The notes beneath the pieces were generated by a model. It saw only the letters and a list, made by a program, of their open reading frames with translations. It was not told where the DNA came from and made no database searches. Position numbers and translations under genes: made by a program. 64,000 nucleotides of DNA from Archangiaceae bacterium (GTDB lineage: Bacteria; Myxococcota; Myxococcia; Myxococcales; Myxococcaceae), in NCBI GenBank assembly GCA_016714225.1, contig JADJNS010000034.1:62001-126000 (forward strand). Direction: 5' to 3'. Positions 25,228-33,112 of the stretch are shown piece by piece (the stretch's first letter is position 1; the number at the start of each line of letters is the position of its first letter).

Positions 25228-25571
25228 CCTTCAGCGCTCGAGGGCGTGCGCAGCGCGGTGCCCGGCGCCGGCGCGGAGGGCGCGAGCGGCGCTGCCACGG
25301 CGAGCCAGGTGCAGGGGTCTCAGGGGGGGCGTGGGGTTGGAGGGGGCCCGACCCGCACGACTCTTGAAGTCCCCCGGCCAGCCCACCCGGCCCTACCCCA
25401 ACCTTGGCCTGGCCTTGCCAGGGCCGTCGCGTCAGGAGGGCCTCGGCCCACTGTGGCAGCGCCCGCCAAAGCAGGGCCGGCCTGACTCTGCCCTCGGTCA
25501 CTTCCGCGCGCGGCCGACCGCAGCGCGGGCCTCGATGACACACCGCGTCATCTGCGCTATCAGCTCGAGGC
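25228..25571. other. 344-bp gap between ureD and ureAB
   Basis: Very G/C-rich, with runs of G and C (GGGGGGGC near 25324) and imperfect inverted repeats such as GGCCTGGCCTTGCCAGGGCC (about 25409-25428). There is no convincing gene. The right end carries the operator at 25536-25550 and presumably the ureAB promoter. Confidence 0.5.
25534..25552. promoter_or_regulatory. Palindromic operator upstream of the urease genes
   Basis: GATGAC and GTCATC flank seven bases; the core TGACACACCGCGTCA is the same TGAC-N7-GTCA form as the two sites before the HMG-CoA synthase. It ends 20 bp before the ureAB ATG, overlapping the likely promoter or leader. Confidence 0.45.
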
Positions 25572-26258
25572 ATGCGCCTGACTCCGCAAGAGCTCGACAA
25601 GCTGCAGCTGCACCAGGCGGGGTTCCTCGCGCAGAAGCGGCTCGCGCGCGGGCTCAGGCTCAACTACCCCGAGGCGGTGGCGCTGCTGGCCACCCAGCTG
25701 CTCGAGCTGATTCGCGACGGGCGCTCGGTGAGCGAGCTGATGGGCCTGGGCAAGAAGATGCTCGGCCGCCGCAACGTGATGAGCGGGGTGCCCGAGCTCA
25801 TCTCCGAGGTGCAGGTCGAGGGCACCTTCGCAGACGGCTCGAAGCTGGTCACCGTGCACGAGCCCATCTGCGACGAGCAGGGTGACCTCGCGCTCGCGCT
25901 CTACGGCAGCTTTCTGCCCGAGCCGTCGCCCGACGCGTTCGCCGCGAGCCCGACGCGCGACGTACCGGGAGAATACGGTGTGCTCGACGGCGAGCTCGAG
26001 CTCAACGCCGGCCGCCGCGCCGCCGCGCTCGAGGTCACCCACACCGGAGACCGCCCGATTCAGGTGGGCAGCCACTACCCGTTCAGCGAGACCAACCGGG
26101 CGCTGAGCTTCGACCGCGCCGCGGCGCTGAACATGCGCCTCGACATACCCGCCGGCACCGCGGTGCGCTTCGAGCCGGGTGAGAAGAAGACGGTGGCGCT
26201 GGTGGAGATCGGCGGCGCGAAGAAGGCCGCCCGCCTGCTGCTCGGGAGCACGCCATGA
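25572..26258 (+). CDS. ureAB: Urease gamma-beta fusion subunit
   Basis: A 228-residue protein in which UreA (gamma, residues 1-100: MRLTPQELDKLQLHQAG, LNYPEAVALLATQLLELIRDGRSV) is fused to UreB (beta, about 127-228: PGEYGVLDGELELNAGR, GDRPIQVGSHYPFSETN, MRLDIPAGTAVRFEPGEKK). Most bacteria keep these as separate genes; Helicobacter has a similar fusion. The usual SHyHF reads SHYPF. With UreC the subunit builds the urease trimer that hydrolyses urea to ammonia and carbamate. The stop overlaps the ureC start (ATGA). Confidence 0.95.
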   Translation: MRLTPQELDKLQLHQAGFLAQKRLARGLRLNYPEAVALLATQLLELIRDGRSVSELMGLGKKMLGRRNVMSGVPELISEVQVEGTFADGSKLVTVHEPICDEQGDLALALYGSFLPEPSPDAFAASPTRDVPGEYGVLDGELELNAGRRAAALEVTHTGDRPIQVGSHYPFSETNRALSFDRAAALNMRLDIPAGTAVRFEPGEKKTVALVEIGGAKKAARLLLGSTP

Positions 26259-27952
26259 GCCGCCGCATCAAGCGCGCGCACTACGCCGAGCTGTACGGCC
26301 CCACCACCGGCGACACCGTGCGCCTGGGTGACACCGCCCTCACCGCCACCGTCGAGAAGGACTTCACCGTCTACGGCGACGAGTGCAAGTTCGGCGGCGG
26401 CAAGGTGCTGCGCGACGGCCAGGGGCAGCAGACCGGCGTCGGGCCCGCCGCCGTGCTCGACCTGGTCATCACCAACGCGCTGGTGCTCGACGTCACCGGC
26501 GTCTTCAAGGCCGACCTCGGCGTGAAGGCCGGCCGCATCGTGGCGCTGGGCAAGGCCGGCAACCCCGACGTGATGAACGGGGTTCACCCCTCGCTCATCG
26601 TCGGCCCCACCACCGAGGTCATCGCGGGCGAGGGGCTCATCGCCACCGCCGGCGGCATCGACTCGCACATTCACTTCATCTGCCCGCAGCAGGTCGAGGT
26701 CGCGCTCGCGAGCGGCATCACCACCTTCATCGGCGGCGGCACCGGCCCGGCCACCGGCACGAACGCCACCACCTGCACGCCGTCTCCCGAAGCCATCGAG
26801 CGCATGCTGCAGGCTACCGATGGGCTGCCGATGAACTTCGGCTTCACCGGCAAGGGCAACGCCTCGAAGCCCGACGGGCTGCACGAAATCATCGCCGCCG
26901 GCGCGCTGGGGCTGAAGCTGCACGAAGACTGGGGCACCACGCCGGCGGCCATCGACACCTGCCTGAGCGTGGCCGAGCAGCACGACGTGCAGGTCACCAT
27001 TCACACCGACACGCTCAACGAGTCGGGCTTCGTGGGCGACAGCATCGCGGCGTTCAAGGGCCGCACCATTCACACCTACCACTCTGAAGGTGCGGGCGGC
27101 GGGCACGCACCCGACATCATTCGGGTGTGCGGCGAAGCGAACGTGCTGCCCAGCTCGACCAACCCCACCCGGCCGTTCACCGTGAACACGCTCGACGAGC
27201 ACCTCGACATGTTGATGGTGTGCCACCACCTCGACCCCAACCTGCCCGAGGACGTGGCGTTCGCCGAGAGCCGCATTCGCGCCGAGACCATCGCCGCCGA
27301 AGACATTCTTCACGACCTCGGCGCCATCAGCATGATGTCGAGCGACAGCCAGGCGATGGGGCGGGTGGGCGAGGTCATCGCGCGCACCTGGCAGACCGCG
27401 CACAAGATGGCGCAGCAGCGCGGGGCGCTGCAGGGCGAGGTCAACCTGCGCCTCAAGCGCTACCTGGCGAAGTACACGCTGAACCCGGCCATCGCGCACG
27501 GCATCTCGTCGCACGTGGGCTCGCTCGAGCCGGGCAAGCTGGCCGACATCGTGCTGTGGCGGCCGGCGTTCTTCGGCGTGAAGCCCGAGCTGGTCTTGAA
27601 GGGCGGCTTCATCGCGTGGGCGCAGATGGGCGACGCCAACGCGTCGATACCCACCCCCCAGCCGGTGAAGATGCGGCCGATGTTCGGGGCGCTGGGGCTG
27701 GCGGCGGCGAAGACCAGCCTGGCGTTCGTCTCGAAGGCCGGCGCCTCGGTGGGCGGCCGCTACGGGCTGCACAAGCAGTGCGTGCCGGTGTCGCGCTGCC
27801 GGGGCCTGTCGAAGCGCGACATGCGGTTCAACGACGCGCTGCCGCGCATCGAGGTCGACCCCGAGACGTACGAGGTGCGCGCCGACGGCGCGCTGCTCAC
27901 CTGCGCCCCCGCGAAAGAGCTGCCCCTGGCGCAGAAGTACTTCCTGTTCTGA
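26255..27952 (+). CDS. ureC: Urease catalytic alpha subunit
   Basis: A 565-residue nickel amidohydrolase. Active-site elements are present: the nickel-binding His pair in SHIHFICPQQ, Lys221 in GLKLHEDWG (carbamylated bridge between the two nickel ions), His in VTIHTDTLNESG, the flap CHHLD with Cys323, and an Asp in the SSDSQAMGR motif. All expected residues are intact, so the enzyme should be active once assembled. It overlaps ureAB and is followed 35 bp later by ureF. Confidence 0.97.
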   Translation: MSRRIKRAHYAELYGPTTGDTVRLGDTALTATVEKDFTVYGDECKFGGGKVLRDGQGQQTGVGPAAVLDLVITNALVLDVTGVFKADLGVKAGRIVALGKAGNPDVMNGVHPSLIVGPTTEVIAGEGLIATAGGIDSHIHFICPQQVEVALASGITTFIGGGTGPATGTNATTCTPSPEAIERMLQATDGLPMNFGFTGKGNASKPDGLHEIIAAGALGLKLHEDWGTTPAAIDTCLSVAEQHDVQVTIHTDTLNESGFVGDSIAAFKGRTIHTYHSEGAGGGHAPDIIRVCGEANVLPSSTNPTRPFTVNTLDEHLDMLMVCHHLDPNLPEDVAFAESRIRAETIAAEDILHDLGAISMMSSDSQAMGRVGEVIARTWQTAHKMAQQRGALQGEVNLRLKRYLAKYTLNPAIAHGISSHVGSLEPGKLADIVLWRPAFFGVKPELVLKGGFIAWAQMGDANASIPTPQPVKMRPMFGALGLAAAKTSLAFVSKAGASVGGRYGLHKQCVPVSRCRGLSKRDMRFNDALPRIEVDPETYEVRADGALLTCAPAKELPLAQKYFLF

Positions 27953-27987
27953 AAGAAACGAACCCAAGAGGGGGCCAGAAACCGACC

Positions 27988-28557
27988 ATGAACCTGACGC
28001 TCCTCCAGCTCGCAGACTCGGCGTTCCCCGCGGGAGCGTTCGCGCACTCGTGTGGCCTCGAATCACTGCGCGCGCACCACCAGCTCCCCGACCTGAAGCT
28101 GCGCCTGACCGAGCTCATCTGGAGCACCGCGCACGGCATGCTCCCCTTCGTCACGCCCGACCCCGAAGCCGACGCGCGGTGCGACGTCTTCCTCGGCAAC
28201 CACGTGGCGAACCGCGCCAGCCGCGCGCAGGGCGCCGCGTTCGCGCTGGCGGTCGAAGCCGCGTTCGGCACCCAGGTGACCCTGCCCTTCATGCACCTCG
28301 CGCCGGTGATGGGCGCGGCGGTGAAAGACGACGCGCGGCTGCTGTACCTGTTCGGCACCGTCCGCTCGGCGCTCTCGGCGGCGGTGCGCCTGGGCATCAT
28401 CGGCCCCTTACGCGCGCAGGGCCTGTTGCACGAGCTGCACCCGGCCCTCACCGAGGCGCTGGCCGAACAAACCACCGCGCCGCGCACGTGCTCACCGGTG
28501 CTCGACCTCTGCCAATCGCAGCACGACGCTCTCTACTCGAGGCTCTTTCAATCATGA
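27988..28557 (+). CDS. ureF: Urease accessory protein UreF (short form)
   Basis: A 189-residue, mostly helical protein opening with the UreF signature LQLADSAFPAGAFAHSCGLES and containing HLAPVMGAAVKD and AVRLGIIGPLRAQGLLHEL. UreF acts as a GTPase regulator for UreG and a tunnel between UreG and apo-urease. It is shorter than typical (about 220-230 residues), lacking part of the central helices. ATG 27988 opens the conserved motif. The stop overlaps ureG (ATGA). Confidence 0.9.
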   Translation: MNLTLLQLADSAFPAGAFAHSCGLESLRAHHQLPDLKLRLTELIWSTAHGMLPFVTPDPEADARCDVFLGNHVANRASRAQGAAFALAVEAAFGTQVTLPFMHLAPVMGAAVKDDARLLYLFGTVRSALSAAVRLGIIGPLRAQGLLHELHPALTEALAEQTTAPRTCSPVLDLCQSQHDALYSRLFQS

Positions 28558-29270
28558 TTCGACACGCACACGACGGGCTGGCCGAGCACTCCCACGAAGA
28601 GCTGCACGGCCCCGGGCACTTTCACGAGCGCGACGCGGTGCAGGCGCGCGACTTCAGCAAGCGGTCGTTCACCGTCGGCATCGGAGGCCCGGTGGGCAGC
28701 GGCAAGACGGCGCTGGTGCTGGCGCTCTGCAAGAAGCTGCGCGACCGGCACTCGCTGGGCGTGGTGACGAACGACATCTTCACCAAAGAAGACGCCGAGT
28801 TCCTGATGCGCAACCAGGCGCTGCCCATCGAGCGCATTCGCGCGGTCGAGACCGGCGGCTGCCCGCACGCGGCGATTCGCGAAGACATCACCCCGAACCT
28901 GCTGGCGCTGAACGAGCTGATGCGCGCGGTGAAGCCCGAGCTCTTGCTGGTCGAGAGCGGCGGCGACAACCTGGCCGCGCAGTACAGCCGCGAGCTGGTC
29001 GACTACACCGTCTACGTCATCGACGTGGCGGGCGGAGACAAGGTGCCGCGCAAGGGCGGCCCCGGCATCACCCAGTCCGACCTGCTGGTCATCAACAAGA
29101 CCGACCTGGCGCCGCTGGTGGGCGCGAGCCTCGAGGTGATGGAGCGCGACGCGAAGAAGATGCGCGGCGAAGGGCCGACGGTGTTCGCGCAGGTGACGCA
29201 CGACGTGGGCGTCGACGACATCGTGAAGCACCTCTCGGCGGCGTGGCAGCACGCGCTCGCGCAGAAGTGA
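28554..29270 (+). CDS. ureG: Urease accessory GTPase UreG with His-rich N-terminus
   Basis: A 238-residue SIMIBI GTPase: P-loop GIGGPVGSGKTALV (about 43-56), CPH motif in TGGCPHAAIRED, ESGGDNLAA and NKTDLAPL for guanine recognition. It delivers nickel to urease using GTP. The first 40 residues contain nine His spaced by acidic residues (HAHDGLAEHSHEELH and more), a metal-binding extension. No ureE gene is present in the cluster, so this tail may store or receive nickel instead. The final gene in the cluster; the GST gene follows 14 bp later. Confidence 0.95.
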   Translation: MIRHAHDGLAEHSHEELHGPGHFHERDAVQARDFSKRSFTVGIGGPVGSGKTALVLALCKKLRDRHSLGVVTNDIFTKEDAEFLMRNQALPIERIRAVETGGCPHAAIREDITPNLLALNELMRAVKPELLLVESGGDNLAAQYSRELVDYTVYVIDVAGGDKVPRKGGPGITQSDLLVINKTDLAPLVGASLEVMERDAKKMRGEGPTVFAQVTHDVGVDDIVKHLSAAWQHALAQK

Positions 29271-29284
29271 CTACGGTGCGCGCC

Positions 29285-29890
29285 ATGACCAAGCCGACCC
29301 TGACCTATTTCGACATTCCCACCAGCCGCGGCGAAGAGTGCCGCCTGGCGCTCTTCATCGCCGGTGTGCCGTTCACCGACGAGCGCCTGACGACCGAGCA
29401 GTGGCAGGCGCGCAAAGCGTCGGCGCCCTTCGGGGCGCTGCCGATGTTCACCGTCGAGGGCAAACCGCCGCTCGCGCAGTCGAACGCCATCTTGAACATG
29501 CTCGGTGCGCAGCACGGGCTGCTGCCTTCCGACGCGTGGGAAGCCGCGCGCCACCAGTCGGTGATGATGGCGGTCGAAGAGCTGCGCGGGCTGCTCGGCC
29601 CGGTGAACCGCATCAAGGACCCGGAAGAGAAGAAGAAGGCGCGCGAGGCGCTCGCCGCCGGCCCGGTGCCCGACTGGGCGGCCAACATCGAAAAGCAGAT
29701 TGCCGGCCCGTACCTGGGGGGCGCCGCGCTCAGCGTGGCCGACCTCAAGCTGTTCGTGCTGATGGGGCCGCTCACCACCGGCAAAATCGACCACATCAAG
29801 CCCGAGATTTTCGCGCGCTTCCCCAAGCTGCTCGCGCTGGTCGACGCCGTGCGCCAGCACCCCAAAGTGATGGCCTGGCAGACGCGGTAG
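29285..29890 (+). CDS. Glutathione S-transferase family protein
   Basis: A 201-residue protein with a thioredoxin-like N-half (LTYFDIPTSRGEECRLALFIAGVPFTDERL; FGALPMFTVEG; QSNAILNML) and a helical C-half (LSVADLKLFVLMGPL). The substrate-binding cis-Pro and the Q-S pair that holds the gamma-glutamyl group are present, and Tyr8 is the likely catalytic residue. It resembles sigma-like GSTs, which conjugate or isomerise electrophiles. ATG 29285 is chosen. Its proximity to ureG may reflect chance cotranscription. Confidence 0.88.
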   Translation: MTKPTLTYFDIPTSRGEECRLALFIAGVPFTDERLTTEQWQARKASAPFGALPMFTVEGKPPLAQSNAILNMLGAQHGLLPSDAWEAARHQSVMMAVEELRGLLGPVNRIKDPEEKKKAREALAAGPVPDWAANIEKQIAGPYLGGAALSVADLKLFVLMGPLTTGKIDHIKPEIFARFPKLLALVDAVRQHPKVMAWQTR

Positions 29891-29904
29891 TTACCGCCCG
29901 GTAC

Positions 29905-29931
29905 CGGCGCCTCACGCCCCGCAGGGCGCCG
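29905..29931 (+). terminator. Possible hairpin after the GST gene
   Basis: CGGCGCC (29905-29911) and GGCGCCG (29925-29931) form a 7-bp G/C stem with a 13-nt loop, 15 bp after the GST stop. There is no T-run, so termination efficiency is uncertain. Confidence 0.3.
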
Positions 29932-29947
29932 TTACACAGCGGCGCCC

Positions 29948-31639
29948 ATGCGCTGCCTGGCCCTGCTCGCCCTCTTCCTCGGAGCCTGTCACTGCGACAC
30001 CGGCGTGCTCACCGACGGCGGCGTCTCGGCGAAGTGCGGCGACGGAGCCGCCGACGAGGGCGAGGCCTGCGACGACGGCAACCGCGCTTCGGGTGACGGG
30101 TGCACCGGCGACTGCCGGGCGGTCGAGCGCGGGTTCTCGTGCCCGGCGGCAGGCGCGTGCCACGACACGGTCGCGTGCGGAGATTCGCGCGTCGAAGGCG
30201 CCGAGCGCTGTGACGACGGCAACCGCGACGGCGGCGACGGCTGCTCGACCGGGTGCGCGCTCGAGCCGGGCTGGCGCTGCCCGGTGCCGGGCCACGGCTG
30301 CCTCGCCGCGGCCTGCGGCGACGGCGCGCTGGCGGGCAGTGAGGCCTGCGACGACGGCAACACCCAGGCCGGCGACGGCTGCGACTCGAGCTGCCACGTC
30401 GAGCCGGGGTACGCCTGCCTCGACGCGGGCACCGCCTGCTCGAACGCGCTGTGCGGCGACCACAGCGTGCAGACCAGCGAGTCGTGCGACGACGGCAACG
30501 CGAACTTCGGCGACGGCTGCACGCCCGTCTGCACGGTCGAGCCTGCGTGTGGAAGCGCGAGCTGCGCGAGCCGCTGCGGTGACCGGCTCTTCGAGCCCGA
30601 TGCCGGCGAGCAGTGCGACGACGGCAACCTGCGCGCGAACGACGGCTGCAGCCCGCAGTGCGCCATCGAGCCCGGCTACACGTGCGCGCTGGCCGAGCCC
30701 GCCGCGCTCACCCTGCCGGTGGTGTTTCGCGACTTTCACGCCACCCACCCCGACTTCGAGACGTTCGTGGGCGACGACCCGGGCATCGTGCTCGACACGC
30801 TGGGCCCCGACGGCAAGCCGGTCTACGCGTTCTCCGACGGCGGCCACTCGGACACCACCAGCGGCCAGGCGGGCTTCGACCAGTGGTACCGCGACGTGCC
30901 GGGGGTGAACCAGACGCTGCGCCGGCAGCTGGCGCTCACGCCCATCGACGCGGGCGCGCTCGAGTTCGGCTCAGAGAACTTCTTTCCCCTCGACGGCCTG
31001 GGCTTCGGCGACGAGGGCTTCATCGACAACTTCCACTTCACCACCGAGGCACGGCTGTGGTTCGTGCACCACGGCCACGAAGAGCTGCACTTTCTTGGCG
31101 ATGACGACGTGTTCATCTTCATCAACGGGCACCTGGTGGTGAACCTGGGCGGCATTCACGTGGCCCACGCCGGCGACCTGGTGCTCGACCCGACCACCTC
31201 GGCCGCGCTCGGGGTTCAGCCGGGTGGGCTGTACGAGCTGGCGCTCTTCCACGCCGAGCGGCACAGCGTGGGCAGCAGCTTTCGGCTCGAGCTCGACGGC
31301 TTCGACTTTCGCCTCTCGTCGTGCACGCGAGCCTGCGGCGACGGCGTGGTCGACCGCAGCGAAGAGTGTGACGAGGGCAGCAACGACGGGGGCTACGGGC
31401 ACTGCGCGGCCGACTGTCGCTGGGCGGCGTGGTGCGGCGACGGCGTGGTGCAGCAGCCGTTCGAGGGCTGCGACGACGGGCGCAACGACGTGGTCTACGC
31501 CGACGCGGGGTGCTCGCCTGCGTGCCAGCCGCCGCCCGTGTGCGGCGACGGCGTCACCGACAGCCGGTTCGGTGAGCAGTGCGATGACGGCAACACCGTG
31601 TCGGGCGACGGCTGCGGTGAGTGCCGGCTCGAGCGGTAA
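29948..31639 (+). CDS. Cys-rich repeat lipoprotein with fibro-slime domain
   Basis: A 563-residue lipoprotein (lipobox LGAC, Cys14). Residues about 28-245 hold six 'CGDG..E.CDDGN...GDGC...C' repeats, the Myxococcus Cys-rich repeat related to DUF4215. A fibro-slime domain follows (about 255-455: VVFRDFHATHPDFETF, FFPLDGLGFG, HFLGDDDVFIFINGHLVVNLGG). Three more Cys repeats close the protein. Fibro-slime domains resemble PA14 carbohydrate-binding folds and occur in extracellular matrix or adhesion proteins. Each repeat should be closed by disulphides outside the cytoplasm. A role in cell-surface adhesion or predation is inferred. Confidence 0.9.
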   Translation: MRCLALLALFLGACHCDTGVLTDGGVSAKCGDGAADEGEACDDGNRASGDGCTGDCRAVERGFSCPAAGACHDTVACGDSRVEGAERCDDGNRDGGDGCSTGCALEPGWRCPVPGHGCLAAACGDGALAGSEACDDGNTQAGDGCDSSCHVEPGYACLDAGTACSNALCGDHSVQTSESCDDGNANFGDGCTPVCTVEPACGSASCASRCGDRLFEPDAGEQCDDGNLRANDGCSPQCAIEPGYTCALAEPAALTLPVVFRDFHATHPDFETFVGDDPGIVLDTLGPDGKPVYAFSDGGHSDTTSGQAGFDQWYRDVPGVNQTLRRQLALTPIDAGALEFGSENFFPLDGLGFGDEGFIDNFHFTTEARLWFVHHGHEELHFLGDDDVFIFINGHLVVNLGGIHVAHAGDLVLDPTTSAALGVQPGGLYELALFHAERHSVGSSFRLELDGFDFRLSSCTRACGDGVVDRSEECDEGSNDGGYGHCAADCRWAAWCGDGVVQQPFEGCDDGRNDVVYADAGCSPACQPPPVCGDGVTDSRFGEQCDDGNTVSGDGCGECRLER

Positions 31640-32520
31640 CCTCGAAGAAGGAACACCCTGGCGAAGCATGGGCCCCGACCCTCTTTCCTTGGGCAGCGCC
31701 TCGCCCACCGAGTGGTTGAGACAGACAGCGAACGAGAACGCGGCGCGTCGTTCACTTCAGAGGGTGAACGTGGACGCTCCGACAACCGTGAAGGCTCGCC
31801 GGGTCCCGGTCGGTCAGAAAGCGCGACCGGCATGGCCAGCGTTCGATTCATCTTCCGAAGGTCGGCGAGGGTGCACGTTGCGCGGCGGGCGACCGCGCGG
31901 CGGTGTCTTCGTGCGCGGCGGTGGCGCCTCCTGGCTTCGGAGCAGCTCCTCGCTCGAGTAGTGCCGTGCCTCGAAAAAAGCGGGTGGGAACAGGAGCGGT
32001 CTGTTCGCGTCGAGGGTCACTCCGGCTGGGGCACTGTCCGCGTCGCGCCTCACTCCCGTTGAGACGGGATGTCTCGTCTCAGGCCCCCAGGGAGCGTCCA
32101 CCCCTGAGACGGGATGTCTCGTCTCAGCGCGGCATGGGCGACACCGTGATCAGCGTCAGCACTTCGCCGGCGGCGGGCGGGCGACCGTCGAAGGGCCGTC
32201 GGGCTCCGACTGCAGGTCCATTCTCCGCGGCGGGCGCCCCCGACCGTTCGTACCGCAGGCAGCGTGAAAATGTTGCTCAGCGAGTGCACTGCCGTGCCCT
32301 CTTTCGCTTTAGCGGCAGAGCGGGCGTAGCAAGGTGCTCTTCGAGCGAGGAGGGACCTCCTCGCGCGCGGGAGACGCCCTCGAGCTCGGCCCACCCAAGC
32401 GACGCATCAGGCCGCGGCGCCATTCCCCGTCGCGCCAGGCTCACCAGGGACACCGCCAGCGGTGACGTGCCAGCGGGAGCCCGCATCAGCCGCGAATGGG
32501 AGCTCGTTCTGGCCGACGCT
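31640..32520. other. 881-bp gene-poor stretch
   Basis: No frame on either strand has convincing codon bias or domain content; the long frames present are Arg/Pro/Ala low complexity. The stretch contains two copies of a 22-bp palindromic repeat (32060-32126) and several short G/C inverted repeats. It may be decayed coding DNA or a regulatory/RNA region. Confidence 0.5.
32060..32126. repeat. Two identical 22-bp palindromic repeats
   Basis: TGAGACG-GGATGTCT-CGTCTCA occurs at 32060-32081 and again, base for base, at 32105-32126 (period 45 bp). Each has a perfect 7-bp inverted repeat TGAGACG/CGTCTCA plus an inner GAGAC/GTCTC pair. It could be a REP-type element or a protein-binding site. Confidence 0.7.
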
Positions 32521-33036
32521 TCAGTGCATCGGCACGCGCTCGTGTTGCTCGGGGTTGTCGTCGCGCTGGGGCTTCTCGCCGGTGATGAGGGCCTTGGCGG
32601 CATCGAAGGCGAACTTGATGCCCTTGGCGCCGGTGTTGTCCCAGACCTCGACGTCGTGGGGGTGGAACACCATCAGCACGATTTGGGGGTCATCGGGGCC
32701 GTCGAACCACACGTCGAAGCCGGCGCTCCACATCGAGCGAATGCGCTCGCGATCGTCGCTCAGCTCGAAGCTGCCGTCGGCCCACACGTGGCGCCTCTTC
32801 GCCTGGCCGCAAATCTGCCCGCGGCGCGGAGACAGCGCCTCGTCGACCTTGGGCGTCGCGATGCTGGTGAGAAAACAGATGCTGCCGTCGTCTTCGAGCT
32901 TCGCCACCGCCATCGGGCGAAGGTGCAGAGACGGCGAGCTGCCGGTCTCCTGGTAGGTGCCCACCATCAGCGTGTCGAACGACTTGAGCACGCTCATCAC
33001 GTGCTCTTTGCCTGTCAGCTTCTTTCGGGTTGCCAT
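32521..33036 (-). CDS. Pyridoxamine-5'-phosphate-oxidase-like (general stress protein 26 type) protein
   Basis: A 171-residue protein with the split-barrel flavin-binding pattern: LKSFDTLMVGTYQETGSSPSLHLRPMAVAKLEDDGSICFL is the usual first half (shown here by its start and LRPMAVA key segment), then VWADGSFELSDDRERIRSMW and FDVWFDGPDDPQIVLMVF. Proteins of this group bind FMN, FAD or F420 and are often stress-induced; the Arg-Pro-Met segment is the expected ligand contact. ATG 33036 is used. It stands alone, downstream of no obvious operon. Confidence 0.82.
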   Translation of the reverse strand: MATRKKLTGKEHVMSVLKSFDTLMVGTYQETGSSPSLHLRPMAVAKLEDDGSICFLTSIATPKVDEALSPRRGQICGQAKRRHVWADGSFELSDDRERIRSMWSAGFDVWFDGPDDPQIVLMVFHPHDVEVWDNTGAKGIKFAFDAAKALITGEKPQRDDNPEQHERVPMH

Positions 33037-33112
33037 AGTGCGCACCTTTGACTTCACGCGGCATGCCCGAGCCTGAGCGCGCGGTCTTGCGCGCGCCAGG
33101 CGGGGCAAAATG

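Noticed and set aside
25228..25571. Nickel riboswitch ahead of the urease genes
   Set aside because: No conserved four-way junction pattern could be recognised; the segment is simple G/C-rich sequence with an operator at its right end.
32060..32126. CRISPR-like repeats
   Set aside because: Only two copies of 22 bp with one 23-bp spacer, strongly palindromic, and no cas genes nearby.
31903..33051. A 382-codon plus-strand frame across the gene-poor stretch and the flavin-binding protein
   Set aside because: Composition is Arg/Pro-rich, it covers palindromic repeats, and its right half is antisense to a clearly conserved gene.
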